This document shows, piece after piece, positions 9,793 to 18,822 of a DNA stretch of 37,594 nt. How positions within the stretch are numbered: position 1 is the stretch's first letter; the number at the start of each line of letters is the position of its first letter. The notes under the pieces are model-generated. The model saw only the letters and a program-made list of their open reading frames with translations, did no database searches and was not told the DNA's origin. Source of the DNA: an uncultured bacterium (GTDB lineage Bacteria > Verrucomicrobiota > Kiritimatiellia > PWTM01); contig CALLML010000031.1 in assembly GCA_938005705.1 (NCBI GenBank), forward strand, positions 1 to 37,594, read 5' to 3'. The position numbers and the translations under genes were made by a program.

Positions 9793-11918
9793 GCCGCCGG
9801 ACCGCCTTCCCGACTCACCGGCAATGCCTTGCCTTCTTCAGGCCGATAATAGTAATTGGAGTAGTATGAATGATAATAATAGTAATAATCGTCGCGCATG
9901 ATATTGATATTGTTCAAGACGACACCCACAATTTTGCCGCCCACGTTCTCAATCATTCGTTTTGCCCGAAGCGAGATTACCCGCGGATACTTGCGGTACT
10001 GCACCACAAGCAGAACCCCATCCGCCTCGCTGGCCAGGATGGAGGCGTCACTCACGCCGACGAGCGGCGGCGAGTCAAAGAAGATGTAGTCGTAACGTGT
10101 TTTCAAATTACGAATGAGTTCCCTTACCCGCTGGGGATTAAGTACACCCACGGACGACCGTGGCAGCTTACCGCTCGGCAAAAAGTGGAGATTCGGCACA
10201 TTCACTACCGGCTTGATCGTTTCTTCGATTGGAACATCCCGCATCAAGACATTGGTTAGACCAAACCGGTTCTGCATTCCCAGAATGCTATGCTGAACCG
10301 GGCGCCGAAGGTCAGAGTCCACAATTAACACTTTATCGCCGATCGTGGCGCACACAAAAGCCAAATTGAACAGCGTGGTGGATTTTCCTTCACCGGCGCC
10401 CCCACTGGTCACTGTGAAAGCCCCGCCCGAAGCGCCCTTGTTCGCAAAAATCAGGTTGGTGCGAAGCACTCGATACGCCTCCGCGTAAGGGCTGTCCGGA
10501 CCCTCTTCAATCAAAGGGCGGACTTTCTGCGGGATGACGCCGATCACGGGGACACCCAGATAGCGTTCGACGTCGTCCACCGTTTTCACGGAGGTATCCA
10601 GATACTCGATAAAGTAAGCCAGCCCCACCCCAGCGATTAATCCGATGACAACACTCAGAATCACATTCAAAAGAAAATTCGGACTGACGGGACGGTTTAG
10701 CGAAGGCGGTTCCGCGGGCTCGATGATTTCAACCTGAGTGCGCGGAATATCCATCTTGATGCTTTCCTGCCGCACCCGGGCCTCGAGGGCCTCAAGGATT
10801 GTACGCTGCAATTGCAATTCGCGTTCGGCGCGATCGAACGGAAGAAACCGGTCGCCTTCCGCTGTGATGTCGGCTTCACGAGCTTTTTGAAGCTCATTTT
10901 CCAGGGCCTCATATCGCGCCCGACTCACTTCGTATTCCGAACGCAATCCCCGCTTCAAACCGGCGAGCGCACGCTCCATCTTGCTCATCAGCTCTTCCCG
11001 TCCCCCCCGCAGGCGACGTACGTCAGGATGATTTTCGCCCAGATTCTCCAGCAGCAAACGGAGCTGAACATCAATATCCAGGAGCTGACGGCGGATCGCG
11101 GAAATCTCGGCATCATTGACGATATAGGCAGCCGCATCCATGAGCTCTTCGCCGCTCAATCCCTCCAATTGCTCCATGCGAGCTTTGCGTGAAAGCATGT
11201 CTACGCGGGCAGCGATACGATCGGCTTCCAGTTGCTGCAACCGGATTTTGTCCGCGCGCTGGCCGCGGGTCAACAACGCCACGCCGAGTTCTCGGCGTAA
11301 CCTTTCCAACTCTTGTTCTGCCGCCTGGACACTCTCGCGTTGTTTTTCCAGTTCGGCCTTCATGGCATCGAGACCACGCCGAAGCTCCTTCCGCTTCAGT
11401 GTCAACCGTTGCTCGCGGTATGCCTTGGCGATCTCGTTGGCAATATCCGCCGCTTCCTGGGGATCCTGTCGAAACACATTGATGGCAATCAGCGATGTGT
11501 CGCGGGACTGATCCACGCGTACACTTCGCTGAAGAATCACCAGCGCATCCTCCTCCGTAAGTTGTTGTCCTCCGCCGCGGTCTCCTCTTTTCGGTCGAGA
11601 CCAACGCTCCACCAGATTGAGAGACTGGACCACCTGAGTCAGAATGGGCCGCGATTGGATGATTTCAAACTGCGTGCGCAGAAAAAAGGGATTATACGAA
11701 CTCGTGAATTGCCGTTCGAAGACATCCACGTCCAGCGAATCCTCGCGCACGAGTATGCGCGCTTGCGCCCGGTAGATACGCGGAAGCGTGAACGTATAAG
11801 CTGTGCCGGTGAGCACCACCAAGAGCATCACCGCGAGGATGATCTCCTTTCGGGAGCGAATCACCCTCCAATAGTCGAGAAAATGAAGGCCAGTATCTTG
11901 CTGTTGCGTTTGTTCCAT
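9789..11918 (-). CDS. Polysaccharide chain-length/BY-kinase (Wzc/CpsCD-like tyrosine autokinase)
   Basis: Wzz domain start (HFLDYWRVIRSRKEIILAVM), Pro-rich TM2 region, Walker A SGGAGEGKSTTLFNLA, Walker A' VLIVDSDLRRP, C-terminal tyrosine cluster DDYYYYYHSYYSNYYYRPEE. The start is taken at MEQTQQQ; the ORF extends to 11951. Confidence 0.93.
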   Translation of the reverse strand: MEQTQQQDTGLHFLDYWRVIRSRKEIILAVMLLVVLTGTAYTFTLPRIYRAQARILVREDSLDVDVFERQFTSSYNPFFLRTQFEIIQSRPILTQVVQSLNLVERWSRPKRGDRGGGQQLTEEDALVILQRSVRVDQSRDTSLIAINVFRQDPQEAADIANEIAKAYREQRLTLKRKELRRGLDAMKAELEKQRESVQAAEQELERLRRELGVALLTRGQRADKIRLQQLEADRIAARVDMLSRKARMEQLEGLSGEELMDAAAYIVNDAEISAIRRQLLDIDVQLRLLLENLGENHPDVRRLRGGREELMSKMERALAGLKRGLRSEYEVSRARYEALENELQKAREADITAEGDRFLPFDRAERELQLQRTILEALEARVRQESIKMDIPRTQVEIIEPAEPPSLNRPVSPNFLLNVILSVVIGLIAGVGLAYFIEYLDTSVKTVDDVERYLGVPVIGVIPQKVRPLIEEGPDSPYAEAYRVLRTNLIFANKGASGGAFTVTSGGAGEGKSTTLFNLAFVCATIGDKVLIVDSDLRRPVQHSILGMQNRFGLTNVLMRDVPIEETIKPVVNVPNLHFLPSGKLPRSSVGVLNPQRVRELIRNLKTRYDYIFFDSPPLVGVSDASILASEADGVLLVVQYRKYPRVISLRAKRMIENVGGKIVGVVLNNINIMRDDYYYYYHSYYSNYYYRPEEGKALPVSREGGPAA

Positions 11919-12028
11919 ATTGGCCGTACTCCCGACCCTGATGAAGAGCATTCCCCCGCGGGGAGGCGCCCTGCGGGAATTTTCATACGCGCCCGAACGT
12001 TCCTAACCACCCGGCGCTGCGGCGCGCA

Positions 12029-13285
12029 TCACAGTTGAATGCGCCACGCAACGTCATACCGATTGCGGGTGTAGTCCGAACGAAGATCGGAGTTGAGGTC
12101 CGTGAACGTCCAACCAGCCTCGATCGCATTCTTGCGAGGACGGTCTACCCAGTACACCGCGCGCGCCGAAAGCGCCACCGCGTCTTCGCTCCCCTCACGC
12201 ACCTCGCTCTCCCGGACCGTATCCACCGACGTCTTTGCCTGATAATCCGAATTGACGTAAGTACCCGCCAGATATAGCGACAACTGCCCCGGCAGGTCAC
12301 GGCCCAAGCTGGCAGAAAACGCTGTACGTCGCTGTGTGGAAAAGCTGAGCAGGCTAGACTGGTAGAGCGAATAGCTGGCGCCCAGCGTCAAACGCGTACG
12401 CGGATCGCTAGCAATCGTCACTGCTGCATCCGCATAAGGTGCGCTTTCATTATCGGTATTCGCAGCGTCAAACTCTTTCAGCATATAACCAACCGACGCC
12501 CGCCCTATCAGGTTTGGGCTGAAGTTTTGTTCAAGGCCGACGCCCCCCATAATCGCAGAGTGGCTGCGGTCTGGGATCTGACGCCTCCCCTTACCCTCCG
12601 CGCCGGGCAGCACCGGGCTGTAATCCACGGTCTTGCCGCCATCCACGTAGCTGGTCTTCTCATAGCGCAGCTCACCGAGCAGCACCGCATCACGGCGATA
12701 CTGATTGCGAAGCGTAATGCCCCCGGCATAGATATCATAATCCTCCCGTTCCGCCTGCCCCTCATCCTCATAACGGAGCAATTGCCAGCGTCCGGAAACC
12801 ACCGCGAGCGTCTGGGCGGTCACGCCGACGTTGACGGCGCCGCTGAGCGAATTGTACAGATACGACGATTCGCCCACCACCGTGCGGCCGTCCTCGTCAA
12901 TCAGCTCGGAATTGTCACGACGAACGAAACGATCGGTCACATTCAGGCCGAGTTGCGGCGTCAACTTCCGGGACCAGTCGAAATCCACGAGATGGTCGAA
13001 CGTCCACTCGTTGGACTTGCGCGCTTCCCACCAACTCGCAATCATATGATATCGTGCGTTCACCCCGCTCACTTCCCCAGGGTAGGCGAGCGTGAGCGAA
13101 ATCTGGTTGGTGACTTTGACGCTATCTATCTTGTCCGTTTTGGACTGCGCAATATTGTCGTCGTATTCCATGTGAAGGCTGTTGCCGACGGAAATTCTAT
13201 CTGCCGCCATAGCGCTTCCAGCCATCCAGACCGTCATTATCGCCGTCATTCCGATCCGCAAAACCAGCGCATTTTTCTCAGTCAT
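12029..13285 (-). CDS. Outer-membrane beta-barrel protein of the exopolysaccharide cluster
   Basis: Signal peptide, alternating amphipathic strands, terminal aromatic-rich strand NRYDVAWRIQL. Sits between the SLH-like gene and wzc. Confidence 0.75.
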   Translation of the reverse strand: MTEKNALVLRIGMTAIMTVWMAGSAMAADRISVGNSLHMEYDDNIAQSKTDKIDSVKVTNQISLTLAYPGEVSGVNARYHMIASWWEARKSNEWTFDHLVDFDWSRKLTPQLGLNVTDRFVRRDNSELIDEDGRTVVGESSYLYNSLSGAVNVGVTAQTLAVVSGRWQLLRYEDEGQAEREDYDIYAGGITLRNQYRRDAVLLGELRYEKTSYVDGGKTVDYSPVLPGAEGKGRRQIPDRSHSAIMGGVGLEQNFSPNLIGRASVGYMLKEFDAANTDNESAPYADAAVTIASDPRTRLTLGASYSLYQSSLLSFSTQRRTAFSASLGRDLPGQLSLYLAGTYVNSDYQAKTSVDTVRESEVREGSEDAVALSARAVYWVDRPRKNAIEAGWTFTDLNSDLRSDYTRNRYDVAWRIQL

Positions 13286-13335
13286 AAAACAGGTCCTCCC
13301 TATCGCAGATTAACTATTACTCCGTGGTTGTTCGA

Positions 13336-13953
13336 TCAGTTCGGCGTAACCGGTTTTGGCTTGGCCGGGACAGGAACATGCAAATTCGGAAACGTCAGGA
13401 TGCCAACCAGCATCAGCGCATCCGATTCAGGGATATATCTCTTGGTCAATGGATCGGGGCTCATCTGAAACAACGGCAGAGCCGTCAGCACCTGATCGAG
13501 CGGTTTCACTTCTGCCAGACCGCCGGTCACGGTCTCATGGGGAATCTGAAGGTTCCTCAGCACATTCACCCAGTTTTGGACATCGGCCACGTCCCCTTCG
13601 ACCTTATCCGTCAACCCCAAGGCGCGAACCAGCACCACCGCCAGATCGGCGAGAGTCACCTTGGCTTCTGGATCCAAACTCCATCCTGGCGCCGGATTCT
13701 GTTCCGTCGGCTTCAGCGTAGGGGATGGATAGATACCGTTCTGCGCGAGCATCATGATGCACTCAAAGTCCGACGGGTTTGCGGGTAACACCCTCGTCAA
13801 CCCCAGTTTCTGCACCAGCATCCGTGCCAGCTGCCCGTGAGTGACAGTGTCATTCTTCGGGACGTCCGCTTCTCCTTGCGCGAAGGCGGTAGAGAACCCC
13901 ACCGCCCCCATAGCTATCGTCACCGCTAATAAAGCACTTAGACTTGTCTTCAT
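13336..13953 (-). CDS. Secreted protein with SLH-like repeats, hypothetical
   Basis: Signal peptide MKTSLSALLAVTIAMGAVGFSTAFAQ, then VTHGQLARMLVQKLGL and VTLADLAVVLVRALGL, which resemble degenerate S-layer-homology helices. Confidence 0.6.
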   Translation of the reverse strand: MKTSLSALLAVTIAMGAVGFSTAFAQGEADVPKNDTVTHGQLARMLVQKLGLTRVLPANPSDFECIMMLAQNGIYPSPTLKPTEQNPAPGWSLDPEAKVTLADLAVVLVRALGLTDKVEGDVADVQNWVNVLRNLQIPHETVTGGLAEVKPLDQVLTALPLFQMSPDPLTKRYIPESDALMLVGILTFPNLHVPVPAKPKPVTPN

Positions 13954-14056
13954 GGCCTGCTCCTTTCTTTTTCAAAAAACCGTGCTGCCTCTGGGTCGAA
14001 ATACCCACCGTCCTTCCCCCGAGGGCATCTCCGAAAAAATCTTTTCATCATCAATC

Positions 14057-14086
14057 AATATACGCCAGTACATCCCGTACTGTCAA
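14057..14086 (-). promoter_or_regulatory. Sigma70-like promoter of the exopolysaccharide cluster
   Basis: Minus strand reads TTGACA (14086-14081), 18-nt spacer, TATATT (14062-14057), about 100 nt upstream of the 13953 start. Confidence 0.6.
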
Positions 14087-14118
14087 TTGACGTTTTTATC
14101 CGGACCAGCCGTCGCGCA

Positions 14119-15027
14119 TCAACCTTGCCATTGGCTATTGTCCACCGTGGTCTTGAATTCCGCCCTCACCGGCTGTGCCGAGCCGGATTCTCTATCGTCT
14201 TTTTTCGTTCGTGGAGGCCGACCCACGAAAATTAATCCCTGCATGGGACATTTTTCCACGGCCGCCATCGCCGATTCCAATCGTGCCGGGTCGTATCGAT
14301 CATAATCGATCTTCGGCAGGAATCCATCAAATGAGAAAAGGTCACACGCCTTCTGGCATGCCTTGCAGCCGATACAACCAACACGGCAGACGGCACGAAC
14401 ATCCCTTCCAAAATCCTGGTTCGCGCAGGCCACCACCAGCATTCGTTCGCTCTTGAACGGCGTCATGTTGATGATATTTCGCGGACAAACCCGCGCGCAG
14501 GCGCCACAGCCCGTGCACTTCTCGTAGTCAATTACCGCCAGGCCGTCAACGATACGGATGGCGTCAAACGCGCAGGCCGCGCGGCAATCACCGAAACCTA
14601 GGCAGCCATACACGCAGCCCTGAACCCCGGCGACCAGGTTGGCCGCTGCGCAAGTGGGCTCGCCATGATACTGACCGCGGCCCAGACGGTCCCCGTAATG
14701 GGCGCGGCAATGCACCACCGGGCGCTGCGGCCAGCTCGGACGCACATCCACGCCCAGAATTTTAGCCACCGCCTGCGCGCAGCTCGCCCCACCCACAGGA
14801 CACTTGTCCGGCGGTGCGCCGGCGAGGACGACGGCCTCCGCATAGCTGGCGCAGCCGACGTAACCGCAGCCACCGCAATTCGCGCCGGGCAGCACACCGA
14901 GTACGGCTTCTACCCGCGGATCGATTTCGACGTGAAATGTTCGACTGGCCCATCCCAGAGCATAGCCCGCGCCGATGGAAAGGAGACCCAGCGTCCCGCC
15001 CGCCAGCAACATCAAGAGAGGATCCAT
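14119..15027 (-). CDS. rnfB: Electron transport complex protein RnfB-like ferredoxin
   Basis: N-terminal TM segment; VEAVLGVLPGANCGGCGYVGCASYAEAVV; 4Fe-4S motifs CTGCGACARVCP and CIGCKACQKACD. Confidence 0.92.
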   Translation of the reverse strand: MDPLLMLLAGGTLGLLSIGAGYALGWASRTFHVEIDPRVEAVLGVLPGANCGGCGYVGCASYAEAVVLAGAPPDKCPVGGASCAQAVAKILGVDVRPSWPQRPVVHCRAHYGDRLGRGQYHGEPTCAAANLVAGVQGCVYGCLGFGDCRAACAFDAIRIVDGLAVIDYEKCTGCGACARVCPRNIINMTPFKSERMLVVACANQDFGRDVRAVCRVGCIGCKACQKACDLFSFDGFLPKIDYDRYDPARLESAMAAVEKCPMQGLIFVGRPPRTKKDDRESGSAQPVRAEFKTTVDNSQWQG

Positions 15028-15155
15028 ACCCCTACTCTAACTCTAAAAAAACATGCCGTCCAGCAAATGCCATTGCCTGAAATTCTCTGCCGCGCTCCCT
15101 TCGGAGGCGTATGGATCCGCACCGTCCCGCGTACACCCGCCCCCCCGCCGCGCCA

Positions 15156-17324
15156 TCAGTCTGCCACTTCGAAAACGGCTTCAGCGGGGGCGGGCGCACC
15201 CAGCGCGACAGACGCGGGCAGAGGGGAGGCCCCGCCGATATACAACCGAAAACGGCCGGGCGCGCGGATCCGCGACCCATCCGCGGCCACATATTCCCGC
15301 GCTCGCGGCACAATGACGAACTCCACTCGCGCCGTCTCGCCGGCCTCGATCCACACTCGCTGAAATGCGACGAGCCGATATCGCGGCGCCGGCGCAGGTT
15401 CGTCCTCACCGCACAGATACACCTGCACGACCTCGTGAGCCGCGCGCGGGCCCGAGTTGCGCACGGCGGCCGCAACCCACAGCGGTTCATCTCGTCCCAC
15501 CTGGGGAGAGACTTCCGCTGCTTCGTACGAAAAGCGGGTATAACTCAGACCGAACCCAAATGGATATAAGATGGAGGCATCATCCATATACCGATAGGTA
15601 CGGCCCGCCATCGCATAGTCGTCGAACGGCGGCAACACGTCGGTTGAGCGGGGCATCGTGAACGGGAGACGACCACTCGGCGACACCTCCCCAAACAACA
15701 CATCCGTGATCGCCGCTCCGCCGGCTTCGCCCGGATAGCCCACCCACAGGATCGCGTCCGCTAGTTCTTGGACTTCCGGAACGGCCAAGGGACTCCCCCC
15801 GAAGAGGACCACCACAAGTCGTTTTTTCATCCCTGCCTGTTTCTCGCGAATGCGCCACAGGAACTCCACCTGATGCACCGGAAGCTCGATGCGATCGCGA
15901 TCGCCATGGTTCGCGGCCAATGGCGACTCTCCCTCCTCGCCTTCCATCAATGGCGATATACCCATCGCGGCAATCACGGTATCCGCCGACGCCGCCTCGC
16001 CGATCGCCCAGTTGACGGGGCTCTTGGGGGGCTCGGACGGTGGACAGCCCATGCGGTAATCGATGGCCGTGCCCTCTGGAAGATGATCGGTGATACCCTC
16101 CAGCAACGTGCACATCCGGTCCGATAGACCATAGTAGTTGCCGAGGAGCACATTCAGGTCTGCCGCAAAGGGACCGGTAACGAAAAGCCTTCCGGCCCGC
16201 GCGGGGAGTGGAAGGGCGCTGCTGTCGTTCTTCAGCAGCACGATGGAAGCGGCCGCCGCCTCGCGCGCCAGCCGGACGTGCTTCGCACAACGAACGACGC
16301 GCATCGAAGTGGATGCGTACGGTACGCGCTCGGGCGGGTCGAACAATCCGAGCCGGATCCTTGTGCGCAACAGCCGCCGCAGGGCGCGATCTACATCCGC
16401 CTCCGTGCACAAGCCAGCCAACACGGCGCCGACCAAAGCGTCACAATACGTGTTGCCGCAATTGAGATCGCATCCGCGGCGGATCGCCAGCGCCGCCGAT
16501 TCTTCGGCGGATTTCGTCACGCCATGGTGAACATGGAAATCTCGGATCGCCCAGCAATCGGAGACCACGTGGCCTTGAAAACCCCATTCCCCGCGCAGGA
16601 TGTCCTCCAACAACAGTTTGCTGCCGTTGCAGGGTTCGCCGTAAACACAGTTATACGCGCCCATGACGCTTTCAACTCCCTCTTCGACGAGCCGCTGAAA
16701 TGCCGGCAGATAAGTCTCACGGAAATCCTTGAGCGGCGGCCGGGCATCAAACGTGTGGCGCTGGCCCTCCGGTCCGCTGTGCACGGCGTAATGTTTGGCG
16801 CAAGCCGCCACCTTCAAATATTTGGGATCGTGTCCCTGCAACCCGCGCACGAAAGCAGCGCCCAGTTCCCCCGTGAGAAACGGGTCCTCACCCCACGTTT
16901 CCTGTCCCCTTCCCCAACGCGGATCGCGGAAAATGTTGACATTGGGCGACCAGAAGGTCAGCCCCTGATATTGACCGCGTGCGCCGCGACGCGCCGCCGC
17001 ATGGTGTTTCGCCCGCGCTTCATCGGCGATAGCGGCGGCGATCCGCTCGATCAGCTCTGCATCCCAGGTGGCCGCCAGGCCTATCGCCTGCGGGAAAACG
17101 GTCGCCCGCCCGTTTCGTCCCACACCGTGTAACGCCTCATTCCACCAATTGTAGGCCGGAATACCGAGCCGATCGATGGCGGGCGCGTTATAGCGCAGCT
17201 GGGAGCATTTTTCCTCGACCGTCAGCCGCCCTATTAAATCCTCGATGCGATCCTCCAGGGGAAGATCGGGGTTGAGAAAGGGCAGGCCTTTCTCCTTTTT
17301 GCGCGACGTCACATTTTTCTTCAT
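15156..17324 (-). CDS. Glycoside hydrolase family 3 (beta-glucosidase/xylosidase type)
   Basis: YNWWNEALHGVGRNGRATVFPQAIGLAATWD, NIFRDPRWGRGQETWGEDPFLTGELGAAFVRGLQG, KHYAVHSGPEGQRHTFDA, VVSDCWAI; C-terminal Fn3-like region. Confidence 0.94.
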   Translation of the reverse strand: MKKNVTSRKKEKGLPFLNPDLPLEDRIEDLIGRLTVEEKCSQLRYNAPAIDRLGIPAYNWWNEALHGVGRNGRATVFPQAIGLAATWDAELIERIAAAIADEARAKHHAAARRGARGQYQGLTFWSPNVNIFRDPRWGRGQETWGEDPFLTGELGAAFVRGLQGHDPKYLKVAACAKHYAVHSGPEGQRHTFDARPPLKDFRETYLPAFQRLVEEGVESVMGAYNCVYGEPCNGSKLLLEDILRGEWGFQGHVVSDCWAIRDFHVHHGVTKSAEESAALAIRRGCDLNCGNTYCDALVGAVLAGLCTEADVDRALRRLLRTRIRLGLFDPPERVPYASTSMRVVRCAKHVRLAREAAAASIVLLKNDSSALPLPARAGRLFVTGPFAADLNVLLGNYYGLSDRMCTLLEGITDHLPEGTAIDYRMGCPPSEPPKSPVNWAIGEAASADTVIAAMGISPLMEGEEGESPLAANHGDRDRIELPVHQVEFLWRIREKQAGMKKRLVVVLFGGSPLAVPEVQELADAILWVGYPGEAGGAAITDVLFGEVSPSGRLPFTMPRSTDVLPPFDDYAMAGRTYRYMDDASILYPFGFGLSYTRFSYEAAEVSPQVGRDEPLWVAAAVRNSGPRAAHEVVQVYLCGEDEPAPAPRYRLVAFQRVWIEAGETARVEFVIVPRAREYVAADGSRIRAPGRFRLYIGGASPLPASVALGAPAPAEAVFEVAD

Positions 17325-17687
17325 AGGGCTGGAGATCCTTGCCTCTAACTTCGTCCCAGATTCCGCCGTATTACGATGATAGAAAGAATCTTATGAATTC
17401 GTCCCGGAAAATTCGTAATCTGCCCCCGTATTTCCCCGGTATTCTCCCGGTGCGACGGGCTCTGTTCCGGTTGTGCAAGGTGGGCGACGGCCCAAAATGT
17501 CGAAAAAGACGTGGCTGAGCCTCGGTGGTTGAAAGCTCGACTTTCCCCTACCACCGTCCGAGCAGGTCCACCTCACTAAGGACGCGCCATTGCCCGGCCG
17601 TTGGAAATCGGCCGCAAACCGGCTTTGCGCCACAGCAAACAAGTTCGATTCCTTCATCCCGAAACATGTGTCCCATCGCATAAAGCC

Positions 17688-18770
17688 CTAAATCACTTCC
17701 AGCGCGTCGCGGGCCGGCAAAGGCGGGAAGAGCGCTGTGGGCAGCGTCTGATACCAGAAGGCGACGGAAGCGATGTCGTCCTGCAGCGGCAGATAGCGCT
17801 TACCGGCCCGCCATCCCAGGGCCTGAAGGGTCACCCTCAGGTCACGGCGGAAGCGGATGGGATCGGTGAGGTGCCATCGGTACATGCCGAATCGCATTTG
17901 GGACTGATAGAGGCCGTCGGGCCGCAAGACCTGACAAAGGCCGGAATAAGGCGATGTGAACTCCTCATATTGATGCAACGTCTTGTTTTCAAAATTGTAG
18001 GAGCCGCCAAAATAATCTTCCGTACCGGTGCCGCAGATGGTCGGGAAATCATCGTCGCCGTCGAGATAGAATTTGATCTCGCCCTCGCCCCACCAGCCGG
18101 AATGGTTGACTCCCCACGCCAGATAGGTGCCCACGTAGTGTCCGTGTCCGCGCACGCCATCCAGGATGACGTACACCGACTTGTAGGGAAGTGGATTGAC
18201 CCGGCGAAACTGGGCATGAAAATAGGCGATATCGCCAGGCAAATCGGTCAGTGTATAGTTGATCTGATAGAAACACGTCACCGGCTCATCAGCGAGGTTG
18301 GTCAGCGTCATGCGACAGCTCTGACGAAACGGCATGGGCCAATAACAGTTGAAACCGCTGCCTGGATTGACGCAGACTGCAAGCGATCGCACCGGCGCAT
18401 ATCGCCCCCAACCGCACGCAAAGAAATCACCGGCGGGGCATTCCACCGAAGGCTGCTCCTGCCCGTCCCAATATATTCGAAGGATGCTCCAGCGCCAGGC
18501 GCCGGTCAAGGTCATCCATATTTGTTGGATGGCGCCGGAACCCGCGATGTGTGCCAGCGGGAAGGTCTCGCCGGCGGGAATGCGCACCGCAGGCGAAATC
18601 TTCCATCCCGGACCAAGATCCCGCGCCGCCTCTGCACCCACGCCTTCGACCGCGCGGCCCCCGCCGCCCTTTTCGCCGGTGAAATTCTCCGGACTGATGG
18701 ATCGCGATTCTGCGTTCGACAGTCGCCAAAGATTTCCCAGGTGCGAAGTCCAATCGTCGTGTCTATCCAT
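17688..18770 (-). CDS. DUF2961 (GH172-type) protein
   Basis: GAIQQIWMTLTGAWRWSILRIYWDGQEQPSVECPAGDFFACGWGRYAPVRSLAVCVNPGSGFNCYWPMPFR and GTGTEDYFGGSYNF are characteristic of DUF2961. Confidence 0.9.
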   Translation of the reverse strand: MDRHDDWTSHLGNLWRLSNAESRSISPENFTGEKGGGGRAVEGVGAEAARDLGPGWKISPAVRIPAGETFPLAHIAGSGAIQQIWMTLTGAWRWSILRIYWDGQEQPSVECPAGDFFACGWGRYAPVRSLAVCVNPGSGFNCYWPMPFRQSCRMTLTNLADEPVTCFYQINYTLTDLPGDIAYFHAQFRRVNPLPYKSVYVILDGVRGHGHYVGTYLAWGVNHSGWWGEGEIKFYLDGDDDFPTICGTGTEDYFGGSYNFENKTLHQYEEFTSPYSGLCQVLRPDGLYQSQMRFGMYRWHLTDPIRFRRDLRVTLQALGWRAGKRYLPLQDDIASVAFWYQTLPTALFPPLPARDALEVI

Positions 18771-18822
18771 AAGTTCTGCTCACGAATCCTGTTGTGTCCA
18801 CCACCGTCGCGGTGGTCGTATC

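Noticed and set aside
12527-13468. 313-aa plus-strand ORF
   Set aside because: Antisense to the outer-membrane barrel gene, which has a signal peptide and plausible composition.
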